Assembly: GCF_900143065.1 (NCBI RefSeq) | Contig: NZ_FRCX01000005.1 | Location: 434,001-498,000 of the forward strand | DNA: 64,000 nucleotides | Origin: Duganella sacchari | Lineage (GTDB): Bacteria; Pseudomonadota; Gammaproteobacteria; Burkholderiales; Burkholderiaceae_D | Direction: 5' to 3' | In this document: in pieces, positions 36,184 through 45,303 of the stretch | How positions within the stretch are numbered: the first letter of the stretch is position 1 | How the letters are laid out: every line of letters begins with the position of its first letter | The notes under the pieces: generated by a model | The model's database searches: none | What the model was told of the DNA's origin: nothing | What the model saw: only the letters and a program-made list of their open reading frames with translations | Program-made: the position numbers and the translations under genes

Positions 36184-36231
36184 GGCCGCAAAACAAAAAG
36201 GGCAGACACCGTGTCAGTATCCGCCCCATCG

Positions 36232-37110
36232 TCATGCACCAAACAAGGTTTCAGCGACGCCCTTCACTCCAGGGCGCAGCATCACGACCGCGCCGCCCCA
36301 CTCCGCGTCTTCCGGCTTGCCGGAGACGATGGAGGTGACCAGCAGCGTCTCCAGATCCTTGCCGCCGAAGGCACACATGGACGGCTTCAGCATCGGCACA
36401 TCGATACGGCGATCCAGCTTGCCGTCCGGCGTAAAGCGTAGCACACAGCCGCCATCGTTCCCGCAGATCCAGTAGCAGCCATCAGCATCCACCGCCGCGC
36501 CGTCAGGACGGCCCGCATAGGACGTCATGTCGGCAAACACGCGGCGATTGCCTGGCACGCCGTCGTCGATGTCATAGTCGAACGCCCACACCATGCGACG
36601 CGTGGGATGCGAGTCTGACAGATACATGGTGCGGCCATCCGGCGAAAACGCCGTGCCGTTCTGCGTAATCAGCTCCGACACAAACGGCGCCGAAATACCG
36701 CGCGCCGCATCGTAGCGGAACAACTGTCCCACTGGCCGGGCGGCGCCCATGTCCATGAACATGGTGCCGCTCCAGAAGCGACCTTGACGATCGCAACGGC
36801 CATCGTTGAAGCGCATGCCTTCGCCCAGGCCGGAAACCGGCGTCGCCAGCTTGATCGCCCTGGCGGCAGGCTCTGCGCCCAGCTCCAGGCTGAAGATGCC
36901 CGTCTCCATGCCCGCAATCAGTCCACCGCCGGCCTTCGCCGACACGCAGGCGACCATCTCGGCGTTGTCCCAGGAGCGGGCGGCGCCGCTGGCGCCATCC
37001 ATGCGCCATACGCGCCTGGCCGGAATATCCACCCAGTACCAGGCGCCTTCGGCCGCATTCCAGGTGGGGCTTTCGCCCACCGTGCAGCTAACGCCGCTTA
37101 CGCGTTCCAT
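36232..37110 (-). CDS. SMP-30/gluconolactonase family lactonase (probable galactarolactonase)
   Basis: A 292-residue six-bladed propeller lactonase. Metal-ligand motifs are visible: Glu in GESPTWN (about residue 13), Asn in [17 protein letters not shown] (about 98), and Asp in [10 protein letters not shown] (about 193). In an oxidative galacturonate operon it would open the aldarolactone made by uronate dehydrogenase to galactarate. It overlaps the aldehyde dehydrogenase gene by 13 nt upstream and the original GH43 start (ATGA) downstream, so the set is one operon. Confidence 0.85.
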   Translation of the reverse strand: MERVSGVSCTVGESPTWNAAEGAWYWVDIPARRVWRMDGASGAARSWDNAEMVACVSAKAGGGLIAGMETGIFSLELGAEPAARAIKLATPVSGLGEGMRFNDGRCDRQGRFWSGTMFMDMGAARPVGQLFRYDAARGISAPFVSELITQNGTAFSPDGRTMYLSDSHPTRRMVWAFDYDIDDGVPGNRRVFADMTSYAGRPDGAAVDADGCYWICGNDGGCVLRFTPDGKLDRRIDVPMLKPSMCAFGGKDLETLLVTSIVSGKPEDAEWGGAVVMLRPGVKGVAETLFGA

Positions 37111-38675
37111 ACCAGATCGCCGTTGACCACACGGGGAATCTGCTGCGGATTATTGTCCGCCAGCGCTTCGGGCAGCAGGTACGCAGGCACGTCCTGATAG
37201 CACACCGGACGCAGGAAGCGGTCGATGGCCGATGCGCCTACCGACGTCGTCCGGCTGTCCGAGGTCGATGGGAACGGACCGCCATGCACCATGGCGTGCG
37301 ACACTTCAACCCCAGTGCCAAAGCCATTGAACAGGATGCGGCCAACCTTACGTTCCAGCACCGGCAGCAGCCTGGCCGCCAGCGCCTTGTCGTCAGCGGT
37401 TGCGTGCACGGCGGCGGTCAACTGGCCTTCCACGTGTTCCGCCACCGCCAGCAGCTCTTCCTCGTTGTCAGCGACCACCAGCAGCGAGGCTGGGCCAAAG
37501 ATTTCGCCTTCCAGCGCAGCGTCGCTCAGGAAGCGCTTGGCTTCCACCTGGTACAGGAACGCTTGCGCGCCGCATGGCAGATCATTGGTCTGACCGGCCG
37601 CAACCTGCTGCACGCCGTCCACGCCCGCCAGGCCTTTCACGCCGCTGGTGTACGCCTTGTGAATACCAGGGGTCAGCATGGTGGTCGCAGGCTTGGCGCC
37701 GATGGTGCCGGCGGCGCCGTCCACGAAAGCTTGCAGCTTGTCCGACTTCAGGCCGATCAGCAGGCCCGGGTTGGTGCAGAACTGGCCGGAGCCCAGCGTC
37801 AGCGAATCGGCAAACGCCTGCGGCAGCTTGGCGTTATCCAGTGCGCCTGGCAGCAGGAACACCGGATTGATCGAGCTCATTTCTGCGTACACAGGGATAG
37901 GTTCCTTACGTGCGGCGGCGGTTTTCATGAGTGCGATACCGCCAGCGCGCGAGCCGGTGAAGCCCACGGCCTTGATCGCCGGATGCGCCACCAGGTTCTG
38001 GCCGATGGTCTGGCCCGAACCGATCAGCATGGAGAACACGCCTTCCGGCATATTGCATTCAGCAGCGGCCTGGGCGACTGCCTTGCCGACCAGCTCCGAC
38101 GTGCCCAGGTGCGCCGAGTGGGCTTTCACCACGACCGGGCAACCGGCTGCCAGTGCCGACGCGGTATCGCCGCCCGCCACCGAGAACGCCAGCGGGAAGT
38201 TCGACGCGCCGAACACTGCGACCGGGCCGAGGCCGATTTTACGCAGGCGCAGGTCCGGACGTGGCGCCGGTGCGCGGTCAGGCAATGCGCTATCCAGCGT
38301 CGCGGATTGGAAGCGGCCATCGCGCACCACCTTGGCGAACAGGCGCAGCTGGTTGCAGGTGCGGCCACGCTCGCCTTCCAGGCGCGCTTGCGGCAGACCG
38401 GTTTCCTGCATGGCGCGCTCGATCAGCGCAGGACCCAGATCCATGATGCGGTCAGCGATGGTTTCCAGGAATTTTGCGCGCGCTTCCAGACCGGTGGCGC
38501 GGTACGCATCGAAAGCGGCATCTGCCAGTTCGCAGGCGCGTTGCAGGTCGGCGGCACTGGCCAGGCCGAACGCCGGTTCGATTTCCGCGTTACGCGATGG
38601 GTCGATGGCTTTCATCGTGCCTTCCTTACCCAGGACCGCATTGCGGCCGATGATCATTTCGCCTACTACTTGCAT
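37098..38675 (-). CDS. Alpha-ketoglutarate semialdehyde dehydrogenase
   Basis: A 525-residue aldehyde dehydrogenase of the long KGSADH type. It has [15 protein letters not shown], the glycine-rich [10 protein letters not shown], the catalytic Glu in [12 protein letters not shown] (about residue 268) and the nucleophile Cys in [10 protein letters not shown] (about residue 302). It oxidises 2,5-dioxopentanoate to alpha-ketoglutarate, the last step of aldarate catabolism, feeding the TCA cycle. It follows the kdgD gene (71-nt gap with a hairpin) and overlaps the lactonase gene. Confidence 0.92.
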   Translation of the reverse strand: MQVVGEMIIGRNAVLGKEGTMKAIDPSRNAEIEPAFGLASAADLQRACELADAAFDAYRATGLEARAKFLETIADRIMDLGPALIERAMQETGLPQARLEGERGRTCNQLRLFAKVVRDGRFQSATLDSALPDRAPAPRPDLRLRKIGLGPVAVFGASNFPLAFSVAGGDTASALAAGCPVVVKAHSAHLGTSELVGKAVAQAAAECNMPEGVFSMLIGSGQTIGQNLVAHPAIKAVGFTGSRAGGIALMKTAAARKEPIPVYAEMSSINPVFLLPGALDNAKLPQAFADSLTLGSGQFCTNPGLLIGLKSDKLQAFVDGAAGTIGAKPATTMLTPGIHKAYTSGVKGLAGVDGVQQVAAGQTNDLPCGAQAFLYQVEAKRFLSDAALEGEIFGPASLLVVADNEEELLAVAEHVEGQLTAAVHATADDKALAARLLPVLERKVGRILFNGFGTGVEVSHAMVHGGPFPSTSDSRTTSVGASAIDRFLRPVCYQDVPAYLLPEALADNNPQQIPRVVNGDLVWNA

Positions 38676-38694
38676 GTTGACTCCTTATGTATGA

Positions 38695-38718
38695 AAAGCG
38701 CGGTCGTAGCCGCGCTTT
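38695..38718 (-). terminator. Intercistronic hairpin between kdgD and the aldehyde dehydrogenase
   Basis: A 9-bp stem (AAAGCGCGG paired with CCGCGCTTT) with a 6-nt loop. On the minus strand it is followed by TC and not a T run. It may be an attenuator or mRNA-stability element that sets kdgD apart from downstream genes. Confidence 0.45.
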
Positions 38719-38746
38719 GATTTGATTTTTCCGTAAGCTTAGCGGA

Positions 38747-39658
38747 TTACTGGGCGCCTTGCTTCAGCATCAGCTTATGCAGCATCTCGATTTCTTCGCC
38801 GTTCAGATCGGTCAGCGGCGCACGGACCGGGCCTGCATCGTGGCCTGCGAGTTTTGCACCAGCTTTTACGATGGAAACGGCATAACCGGCCTTGCGATTG
38901 CGGATTTCCAGGTACGGCAGGAAGAATTCGTCCAGCATGCGGTTCTGCTCGGCTTTGTTGTCCGACGCCACAGCGTGGTAAAAATCCATCGCCAGTTTCG
39001 GCATGAAGTTGAACACGGCCGACGAGTACACCGGCGTGCCCAGCGCCTTGTAGGCAGCGGCATACACTTCCGCAGTTGGCAGGCCGCCCAGGTAGCTGAA
39101 GCGGTCGCCCATCTTGCGCCAGATCGACACCATCAGTTCGATGTCACCGATGCCGTCCTTGAAGCCGATGAGGTTCGGGCAACGGTCGGCCAGAATCGCC
39201 AGCGAGGTTGGGCTCAGGCGGCAGTTGGCGCGGTTGTACACCACCACGCCCAGGCTGGTGGCCTTGCAGACTTCCGCCACGTGTTCGATCAGGCCGTCCT
39301 GCGAGGCTTCGGTCAGGTAGTGCGGCAGCAGCAGCAGGCCTTGTGCGCCGGCCTTCTCGGCTTCCTTGGCGTACGCGGCAGCGACACGGGTCGGGCCGCC
39401 AACGCCAGCCAGAATCGGCACCTGGCCACGGCAGGTGTCCACTGCGGTCTTGATGATTTCCGGGAATTCCTGCGGGGTCAGCGAGAAGAACTCGCCGGTA
39501 CCGCCGGCGGCGAACAGCGCGCTGGCGCCGTAGGGAGCCAGCCATTCCAGACGCTCAATGTAGGTCGACTTGCGGAAGTTGCCTTCGGCGTCAAAGTCAG
39601 TGACCGGGAACGACAGCAGGCCGGAGGAAAGGATTTTTTTCAGGTCATTCGGTTGCAT
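38747..39658 (-). CDS. kdgD: 5-dehydro-4-deoxyglucarate dehydratase
   Basis: A 303-residue DapA/NAL-superfamily TIM-barrel lyase. It has [17 protein letters not shown] near residue 45, the active-site Tyr in VVVYNRAN (about residue 150) and the Schiff-base Lys in [12 protein letters not shown] (about residue 183). It converts 5-dehydro-4-deoxy-D-glucarate to alpha-ketoglutarate semialdehyde, CO2 and water. The ATG at 39658 follows GGAGACTGTA; an open frame extends 31 codons further without homology. It is the first gene of the kdgD-aldehyde dehydrogenase-lactonase-GH43 operon. Confidence 0.93.
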   Translation of the reverse strand: MQPNDLKKILSSGLLSFPVTDFDAEGNFRKSTYIERLEWLAPYGASALFAAGGTGEFFSLTPQEFPEIIKTAVDTCRGQVPILAGVGGPTRVAAAYAKEAEKAGAQGLLLLPHYLTEASQDGLIEHVAEVCKATSLGVVVYNRANCRLSPTSLAILADRCPNLIGFKDGIGDIELMVSIWRKMGDRFSYLGGLPTAEVYAAAYKALGTPVYSSAVFNFMPKLAMDFYHAVASDNKAEQNRMLDEFFLPYLEIRNRKAGYAVSIVKAGAKLAGHDAGPVRAPLTDLNGEEIEMLHKLMLKQGAQ

Positions 39659-39712
39659 TACAGTCTCCATATTGACGTCTGGTGAGGATGAAGGCGACCC
39701 ATTCCGTGTCGC

Positions 39713-39732
39713 GTTGTATGACATCGTACAAC
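39713..39732. promoter_or_regulatory. Palindromic operator candidate upstream of kdgD
   Basis: GTTGTATGACATCGTACAAC forms an interrupted palindrome (GTTGTA with TACAAC plus partial centre pairing). A related sequence, GTTGTATGACGAC, occurs at 40571-40583, 12 nt upstream of the second GntR gene. The shared motif suggests control of both by that regulator. Confidence 0.55.
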
Positions 39733-39799
39733 TAGATCTGTAAGGATGCAAGCGATTTAACGAAAACCGTCAAACCGCTACCTCAGCAAATGGGAGGGA

Positions 39800-40558
39800 T
39801 CAGGCGTTGCCGGCTTCCTGCTGGGCGCGACGCAGGCGCTCGCGGCTGTTGCTCAGGTGGGTACGCATGGCGGCGCGCGCCGCTTCCGCATCCTTGCGCA
39901 GGATGGCGTTGTAGATGTCGTCGTGCTCGCGGTTGACGCGCTCCTGGTAGGCCACCGGATCGTCATGCGTCAGCTGTGCCGAGTCCAGACGGGCACGCGG
40001 AATGATGGTGTTGCCAAGATCGCTCAGGATATCGACAAAATAACGGTTGCCGGTGGCCTGCGCGATCAGCAGGTGAAAGGCCTTATCCGACTCCACTGCC
40101 CCGGCCCGGTTTTGCGACGTGACGATCCGTTTCAAGGCCGCTTCCATCTGCTGCACCTGCTCTTCCGTGCGGCGCGTGGCGGCCAGCCAGGCGGCTTCCG
40201 TTTCCAGGCTGATACGCAGCTCCAGGATGGCCAGCACATCGCCGATGGTGCGGATGGTATCGGACGAGAACAGGTTGGCCGGCTGCGGCTCCAGCACAAA
40301 GGTGCCGATGCCGTGGCGGGTCTGCACCAGGCCGGCGGCCTGCAGATGCGAGATCGCCTCGCGCACCACGGTGCGGCTGACGCCGTGCATTTCCATGATG
40401 ACGGACTCGGTCGGCAGCTTTTCGCCCGGCTTCAGCGTGCCGGCCTGGATGCTGGAAGTGAAGCTCTCCACCACGCCCTGGGCGAGGTTGCGATGCTTCT
40501 TTTTAGGCACAAGGGCTGGCGCGGCAGGCGCGGCGGATACTGATACGGTCTGATTCAT
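39800..40558 (-). CDS. GntR-family regulator, FCD (FadR) subfamily
   Basis: A 252-residue regulator. A winged helix occupies about residues 40-85 (LPTESVIMEMHGVSRTVVREAI) after a 25-residue Ala/Lys-rich lead. The C-terminal FCD domain spans about 105-240 with metal/ligand residues (HLLIAQATGN; REHDDIYNAILRKD). It lies upstream of kdgD on the same strand and shares a TTGTATGAC motif with the kdgD promoter. It is the second uronate-pathway regulator in the locus and could sense galactarate or 5-dehydro-4-deoxyglucarate. Confidence 0.88.
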   Translation of the reverse strand: MNQTVSVSAAPAAPALVPKKKHRNLAQGVVESFTSSIQAGTLKPGEKLPTESVIMEMHGVSRTVVREAISHLQAAGLVQTRHGIGTFVLEPQPANLFSSDTIRTIGDVLAILELRISLETEAAWLAATRRTEEQVQQMEAALKRIVTSQNRAGAVESDKAFHLLIAQATGNRYFVDILSDLGNTIIPRARLDSAQLTHDDPVAYQERVNREHDDIYNAILRKDAEAARAAMRTHLSNSRERLRRAQQEAGNA

Positions 40559-40688
40559 GGCTGTTTTACTGTTGTATGACGACTATTAGGATACACGCAT
40601 TGATGTGTACCGCGCTGCGCATATTGCCAGAGTTTCGGACCAAATTGTATCTTCAACATCATTTTCGCCACAATTTAGAGGCGAAAAC

Positions 40689-41507
40689 TTAAACTAGTAG
40701 CGCTGCGCTCATGGAGGCGGCTTCGTCGGAGGATTCCAGCAGGATCTGGTCGAGCAAGGCGTTGTCGTCGACAAAGCCCGCCAGCGATGGACTGTCCTGG
40801 CCCGCCGTGAACGGTGAACGTACCGGCGCCAGGCGCTTGGCAATCAGCAGCGTATCGCGCAGGCCCAGCGGCGGCGGCGTCAGCGTGGCGCCGCGCAGCG
40901 ACACGATGGCCTGGGCGACCGGCTCCGGTATCGCCATCTTTTTCATGATCTCGCGCGAGATGATTTCCTGCGCTGCGCCCATCCACTCGGCCGGATCGTC
41001 CAGCAGGCCGGGAATCTCGTCGGCGCGCGACAGCAGGTAGAAACCGCCGGCCTCGTGCACAATGCCGGCAAACAGCGCCGTATCGGGATCGGTGGCGGTC
41101 AGCTTGCGGCCTACCACATGCGCCAGCGCCGCCACGTGGGCCGTGTGGCGCCACAGCAGATCCGCCTGCGCGCGCAGCCTGTCGTCGCGGATGCGGGCGC
41201 CGAACTGGCGCACCACCATCGCCGCAGCCATGGTGTACAGATTGCGATATCCCACGCGCTGCACTGCCGCGCGCACGCTGGTGACCGGCGTGCCGCTGCG
41301 GTTGAACACGGCTGCATTGGCCAGCGCCACGGTGCGCGCGGCCAGCAAGGGCTCGCCCAGCACCTTGCGGATCACGTCGTCCATCTCGCAATCAGGATCG
41401 GCCAACGCCAGCTGCAGGCGCAAGGCCGCATTCACACTGGTCGGGAAGACCAGCTCGCCACGCGCAGCCTGCGCGACGATCTGCGAGAAGTCTCTTAGTT
41501 TTTCCAT
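40689..41507 (-). CDS. HDOD domain protein
   Basis: A 272-residue cytoplasmic signalling-output protein. An HDOD domain fills about residues 15-215: VFPTSVNAALRLQLALADPD, VLGEPLLAARTVALANAAVF and VQRVGYRNLYTMAAAMVVRQ match its helices, and ALFAGIVHEAGGFYLL is the relaxed HD-like region. HDOD proteins take part in signalling and stress control, but most have no proven enzymatic activity. The ATG at 41507 is chosen because the upstream open frame only mirrors the MFS gene. It starts 17 nt after the MFS gene, so co-transcription is likely. Confidence 0.82.
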   Translation of the reverse strand: MEKLRDFSQIVAQAARGELVFPTSVNAALRLQLALADPDCEMDDVIRKVLGEPLLAARTVALANAAVFNRSGTPVTSVRAAVQRVGYRNLYTMAAAMVVRQFGARIRDDRLRAQADLLWRHTAHVAALAHVVGRKLTATDPDTALFAGIVHEAGGFYLLSRADEIPGLLDDPAEWMGAAQEIISREIMKKMAIPEPVAQAIVSLRGATLTPPPLGLRDTLLIAKRLAPVRSPFTAGQDSPSLAGFVDDNALLDQILLESSDEAASMSAALLV

Positions 41508-41524
41508 GGAAACATTATAACGCT

Positions 41525-42943
41525 TTACCGGCCGGCACCCCTTGCAACTTGCTCGCCGGCGTCCGGCGCCAGCCGCAGCGCATCCGCCAGGCCCAGCAAA
41601 CTGACCAGCGCCACCAGCAGAAAAGCCAGCCGGTAATCGATGGCAGGCCAGTCGGCAATACCCAGCTGCTGCGCGCTCCAATGCCCGACCCGCACACTCG
41701 TCGCCCCCAGCGCCACACCCAATCCCAGCGCGACCTGGAAGGCGGTACTGAACAAGGTATTGGCCGCTGCCATGCGCGCCTGCGGCACATCGGCAAACGC
41801 GATCGTATTGAGCGCGCTGAATTGCATCGACCGCGTCAGGCCGCCGACAAACAGCACGGCCGCGATCAGCCACACCGGCGTGGCTGGCGTCAGCCATGCG
41901 CAAGCGGCCAGCGCGCTCACATTGGTCAGGCCGTTCACCAGGATCACCGGCTTGAAGCCGAAGCGGCGCAGGATCGGCGTGGTGGCGGGCTTCATCATCA
42001 GATTGCCGGCAAAGACGGCAATCACCAGCAGGCCGGAATGGAAGGCGTCCAGGCCAAAACCCAGCTGGAACATCAGCGGCAGCAGGAAAGGCACGGCGCC
42101 TATCGCCATGCGGAACAGCGAGCCGCCGATGATCGTGATGGAGAACGTCGGAATCGCAAACGAAGACAAGTCGATGAGCGGATGTGCGGCACGTTTCAAG
42201 TGCCAGCCCAGCGCGATGAGCAGCAATGCCCCCATCAGCAGGCAGCCGCCTGCCTCGCGCGAGTCGGGATGCTGGCCGCCGATCACTTCCGCGCCCCAGG
42301 TCAGCAGGAACAACGCGCTGCCGCTCAGCAGAAAACCCGGCCAGTCAAACGGCCGCTTGCCGGCAGCGCGGGTGTCCGGGATCAGCCACCACGCTGCCGC
42401 CAGTGCCAGCACGCCCAGCGGCAGGTTCAGATAAAAGATCCAGCGCCAGCTTGCGTAGCTGGTGATGAAGCCCCCCACCGGTGGCCCCAGCACCGGCGCC
42501 ACCAGCGCCGGCCAGGTGAGCGTGGCGATGACCGCGATGAGCTTTTCCTTGGGCGTGTTATTCAGCACCACCAGGCGGCCGACCGGCACCATCATCGCAC
42601 CACCGGCGCCTTGCAGCACGCGCAGCCAGACGAATTCCGTGAGCGTGTCCGCCATCCCGCACAGCACTGAAGCCAGTGTGAAGATCGCCAGCGCCGCAGC
42701 GAATACGCGGCGCGCGCCCAAGCGCTCCGCCACCCAGCCGCTGATCGGAATGAATACACCCAGCGTCAGCAGGTATGCGCTGACGCCGACATTCAAGGCC
42801 AGCGGCGCCACGCCAAACGCGTGGGCGATGTCCGGCACGGCGGTTGTGATGACCGTGCCGTCCAGATTCTCCATAAAGAATGCGCCAGCGACCAGCAAGG
42901 CGATCCACCTGCGGTTCACCGGCGACTGCGTGCTGCTCTGCAT
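41525..42943 (-). CDS. MFS transporter, DHA2 (EmrB/QacA-like) family
   Basis: A 472-residue inner-membrane antiporter with about 14 membrane segments. It has the motif LDGT near the first helix (MENLDGTVITTAVPDIAHAF), motif A-like WVAERLGARRVF and the motif C region LVAPVLGPPVGGFI. DHA2 members export drugs or organic cations by proton exchange. It is next to the pectin locus, but the DHA2 hallmarks argue against a uronate importer of the ExuT type. Confidence 0.88.
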   Translation of the reverse strand: MQSSTQSPVNRRWIALLVAGAFFMENLDGTVITTAVPDIAHAFGVAPLALNVGVSAYLLTLGVFIPISGWVAERLGARRVFAAALAIFTLASVLCGMADTLTEFVWLRVLQGAGGAMMVPVGRLVVLNNTPKEKLIAVIATLTWPALVAPVLGPPVGGFITSYASWRWIFYLNLPLGVLALAAAWWLIPDTRAAGKRPFDWPGFLLSGSALFLLTWGAEVIGGQHPDSREAGGCLLMGALLLIALGWHLKRAAHPLIDLSSFAIPTFSITIIGGSLFRMAIGAVPFLLPLMFQLGFGLDAFHSGLLVIAVFAGNLMMKPATTPILRRFGFKPVILVNGLTNVSALAACAWLTPATPVWLIAAVLFVGGLTRSMQFSALNTIAFADVPQARMAAANTLFSTAFQVALGLGVALGATSVRVGHWSAQQLGIADWPAIDYRLAFLLVALVSLLGLADALRLAPDAGEQVARGAGR

Positions 42944-43154
42944 ATCGCATCCTGCTTGCGTGAATGCGCCATTTTAGCCGCGCTGCACAATTTTTTCCGC
43001 ACGCTCGCTTGCAAACGCGAAGTAATCGTTCATATCGTTTAGTGTGTTTTTAATGCCACGATCAATGCACGTTAAAAGAAGAACACACGTGCCAATTCCT
43101 CAACTCTGCTATAGAGTCGTACTACAAGCATAAACAACGACAGGAGAACCACTC

Positions 43155-44474
43155 ATGAAGAGAAATGCCGCTTACGCAGCATGCATGTCCGCACTCGCCC
43201 TGTTTGCCGGCCAAGCCGCCGCGCAATCCTCAGTCACCATGTACGGCACCCTTGATGTGGGCTGGGACCGTATCGATAAAGGCCAAGGCAATGTCCAGGG
43301 CACCGTATTCGGCGTCAGTGGTTCTACCCCAGTCCCCAACAGCATCGCCGCTCCCGCCAGTGTCGCCACGCGCATCAGTCCATCGCATACGCGCCAGAGC
43401 AATATCGGCTTTAAAGGCGTGGAAGATCTGGGAGGCGGCTACCGCGGCCTGTTCGTGCTGGAAGGCGGCGTCACCATCGATAACGGCAGTACCGCCAACG
43501 ATGGCCGGCTGTTCGGCCGCCAGGCGTATGTCGGCCTGACCACGCCAGGCGGCGAAATCAAAATCGGCCGCCAGGCCAGCCCAATGCTGATCGCCTACTA
43601 TCTGGTGACGCCAGAAGCGCTGGGCAGCACGGACTTCTTCGGCGCAGGCCTGGTGGTCAACACCGTGCAGACCTGGCAGGATAACCAGATCAGCTATGCG
43701 CTTAAACAGGGACCATGGACGGCGATCCTGTCGTATGCCACCAACTCGGGTATCGGCACCGGCATCAGCGCCGCGCGCTCGATCGCGACATCGTCGACGC
43801 CAGTGGCAACGCCGGGTACCGGCCAGATTGTCGGCGGTGCGACCGCCGGCAGCGAAACGCCGAGCGGCCGCGGTAAAACCACCGGCGCCATGCTGGCCTA
43901 CCGCACCGAGAACCTGACAGCACTGGGTTCCTACCATCGCAACAACTTCGACAACGTGCCGATTGGCGTGGTGTCCGGCTCCACGCTGGTGCCGCTGTTC
44001 TACGGTGAACACTTCACGTCCTACATGGTCTCGGCCAAATACACCTTCCCGGGCGCCGGCACCACGGTGGCTGTCGCTGGCCACAATGCCCAGTTCACCC
44101 TGCGCGGGAATACCGATCCTGAAGTGCGTACCTGGTCGGCCACCGTCAAACATCCGGTTGGCGCGTTTGACCTGACGGCGATCTTCCTCGATTCCAAATT
44201 CACCAACTACACCCGGGGCAAGGATCGCGGCGTGATGCTGGGCGTGGACTATAACTTCTCCAAACGCACGGCGATCTATACGCGCTTCGGCGGCATCAAG
44301 GATAAACGCGGTAACGTGGTGGTGAGCAGCGCAACGCCGCTGCCGCTGGCGGGTGGTCCGGCAGCGATCCTGATCCCGCTCGGGACGCAGGAAGTGCCGC
44401 TGTTCTCTGGCGCCGGCCAAAACATCGACGCACGCACCACGATGCTGAGTCTCGGTATCCGCCACTCGTTCTAA
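43155..44474 (+). CDS. Outer-membrane porin (Gram-negative trimeric porin family)
   Basis: A 439-residue porin with a signal peptide (LALFAGQAAAQS) followed by SVTMYGTLDVGWDRID. It has NIGFKGVEDLGGGYRGLFVLEGG and GRQAYVGLTTPGGEIKIGRQ, the usual porin core, and ends in Phe (GIRHSF). It is about 80 residues longer than the porin at 5834, with low-complexity Ala/Thr/Gly insertions near residues 50-70 and 205-240 that probably form long loops. AGGAG precedes the ATG. The substrate is unknown. Confidence 0.9.
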   Translation: MKRNAAYAACMSALALFAGQAAAQSSVTMYGTLDVGWDRIDKGQGNVQGTVFGVSGSTPVPNSIAAPASVATRISPSHTRQSNIGFKGVEDLGGGYRGLFVLEGGVTIDNGSTANDGRLFGRQAYVGLTTPGGEIKIGRQASPMLIAYYLVTPEALGSTDFFGAGLVVNTVQTWQDNQISYALKQGPWTAILSYATNSGIGTGISAARSIATSSTPVATPGTGQIVGGATAGSETPSGRGKTTGAMLAYRTENLTALGSYHRNNFDNVPIGVVSGSTLVPLFYGEHFTSYMVSAKYTFPGAGTTVAVAGHNAQFTLRGNTDPEVRTWSATVKHPVGAFDLTAIFLDSKFTNYTRGKDRGVMLGVDYNFSKRTAIYTRFGGIKDKRGNVVVSSATPLPLAGGPAAILIPLGTQEVPLFSGAGQNIDARTTMLSLGIRHSF

Positions 44475-44654
44475 AGCACTTCAACCGCTGCCCAGCAGGC
44501 GCTTCAACGATTGCGCCGCTGGCAGCGCATCACTCCAGCCAACTCTTTGTCGCAGAAGCTTGGCTGCGCCGACCAGTCGATTTCTTTGTCTAGGCCGTAA
44601 AAAAGAAACGCATGAAAGCACGAAAAGCATGCGTCAATGCGAGTTTATCGGGCG

Positions 44655-44691
44655 AAAAAAAAACGGAGCACTGCCGGTACAGTACTCCGTT
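44655..44691 (-). terminator. Terminator of the TerD-family operon
   Basis: On the minus strand ACGGAG(T)ACTG and CAGT(G)CTCCGT form a stem with a single mismatch, followed by nine Ts. It lies 22 nt after the last gene of the operon. Confidence 0.9.
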
Positions 44692-44712
44692 AAAGACACA
44701 CAGCTGAAAATC

Positions 44713-45294
44713 TTATAAGTGGGTCGCAATCTGCGGCAGCAGATCATCAAAGGTGCGGCCATTGCCGTTCTCGCCGATGGCGTGCATCTTCCATTCGCCG
44801 TTGTGGCGGTAGACCTTGGCCATGATCTGCGCCGAGTGCGGACCTTGCACCGACAGATTGAAACGCGCCACTTCGCGGCCATTCGCCGCGTCCAGCAGAC
44901 GGCAGTACGCGTTCTCTACCTGCGCAAACGTCTGGCCGGTAAAGCTGTTCACCGTGAACACCAGGCTCTTGACGCTCGAAGGCACGGCGTTCAGATCGAC
45001 ATTGATCTGCTCATCGTCGCCATCGCCAGCGCCGGTGCGGTTGTCGCCCGTGTGCACAATGCTGCCATCCTTGCTCTTCAGCTGACGGAAGAAGATCACG
45101 TCCACCGGACGATGGCCTTCATCAAACATCACACAGGACGCATCCAGATCGACCGCTTCGGTCTTGGCGCCAAAACCCAGGAAACCCTTGGACTTGATGG
45201 CATCCCAGCCCAGGCCCATCGTCACGCGGCCCAATGCGCCGCCAGCTTCCTTCTCCAGAGAGATCTTCTGGCCCTTGCTCAAATTGACTGACAT
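44713..45294 (-). CDS. TerD-family stress protein (TerZ-like)
   Basis: A 193-residue cytoplasmic protein of the tellurite-resistance TerD family. It starts MSVNLSKGQKISLEKE, then GLGWDAIKSKGF, and has the acidic calcium-binding segment DNRTGAGDGDDEQI (about residue 80). The KSKGFLGFG stretch is closer to TerZ than to TerD/TerE. TerD-type proteins bind calcium and associate with membranes in stress responses; tellurite resistance itself is only one reported outcome. It is last in the operon; AAGGAG lies upstream, overlapping the end of the AIM24 gene. Confidence 0.87.
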   Translation of the reverse strand: MSVNLSKGQKISLEKEAGGALGRVTMGLGWDAIKSKGFLGFGAKTEAVDLDASCVMFDEGHRPVDVIFFRQLKSKDGSIVHTGDNRTGAGDGDDEQINVDLNAVPSSVKSLVFTVNSFTGQTFAQVENAYCRLLDAANGREVARFNLSVQGPHSAQIMAKVYRHNGEWKMHAIGENGNGRTFDDLLPQIATHL

Positions 45295-45303
45295 AGTTAC
45301 TCC

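Noticed and set aside
41508..41903. N-terminal extension of the HDOD gene by 132 codons
   Set aside because: The extra residues overlap the MFS gene and are Gly/Ala/Arg-rich shadow sequence; the HDOD domain starts at the ATG at 41507.
41525..42943. Reading the MFS gene as the galacturonate importer of the pectin locus
   Set aside because: The LDGT and 14-helix DHA2 features point to drug-type export; it is grouped with the HDOD gene, not the pectin operons.
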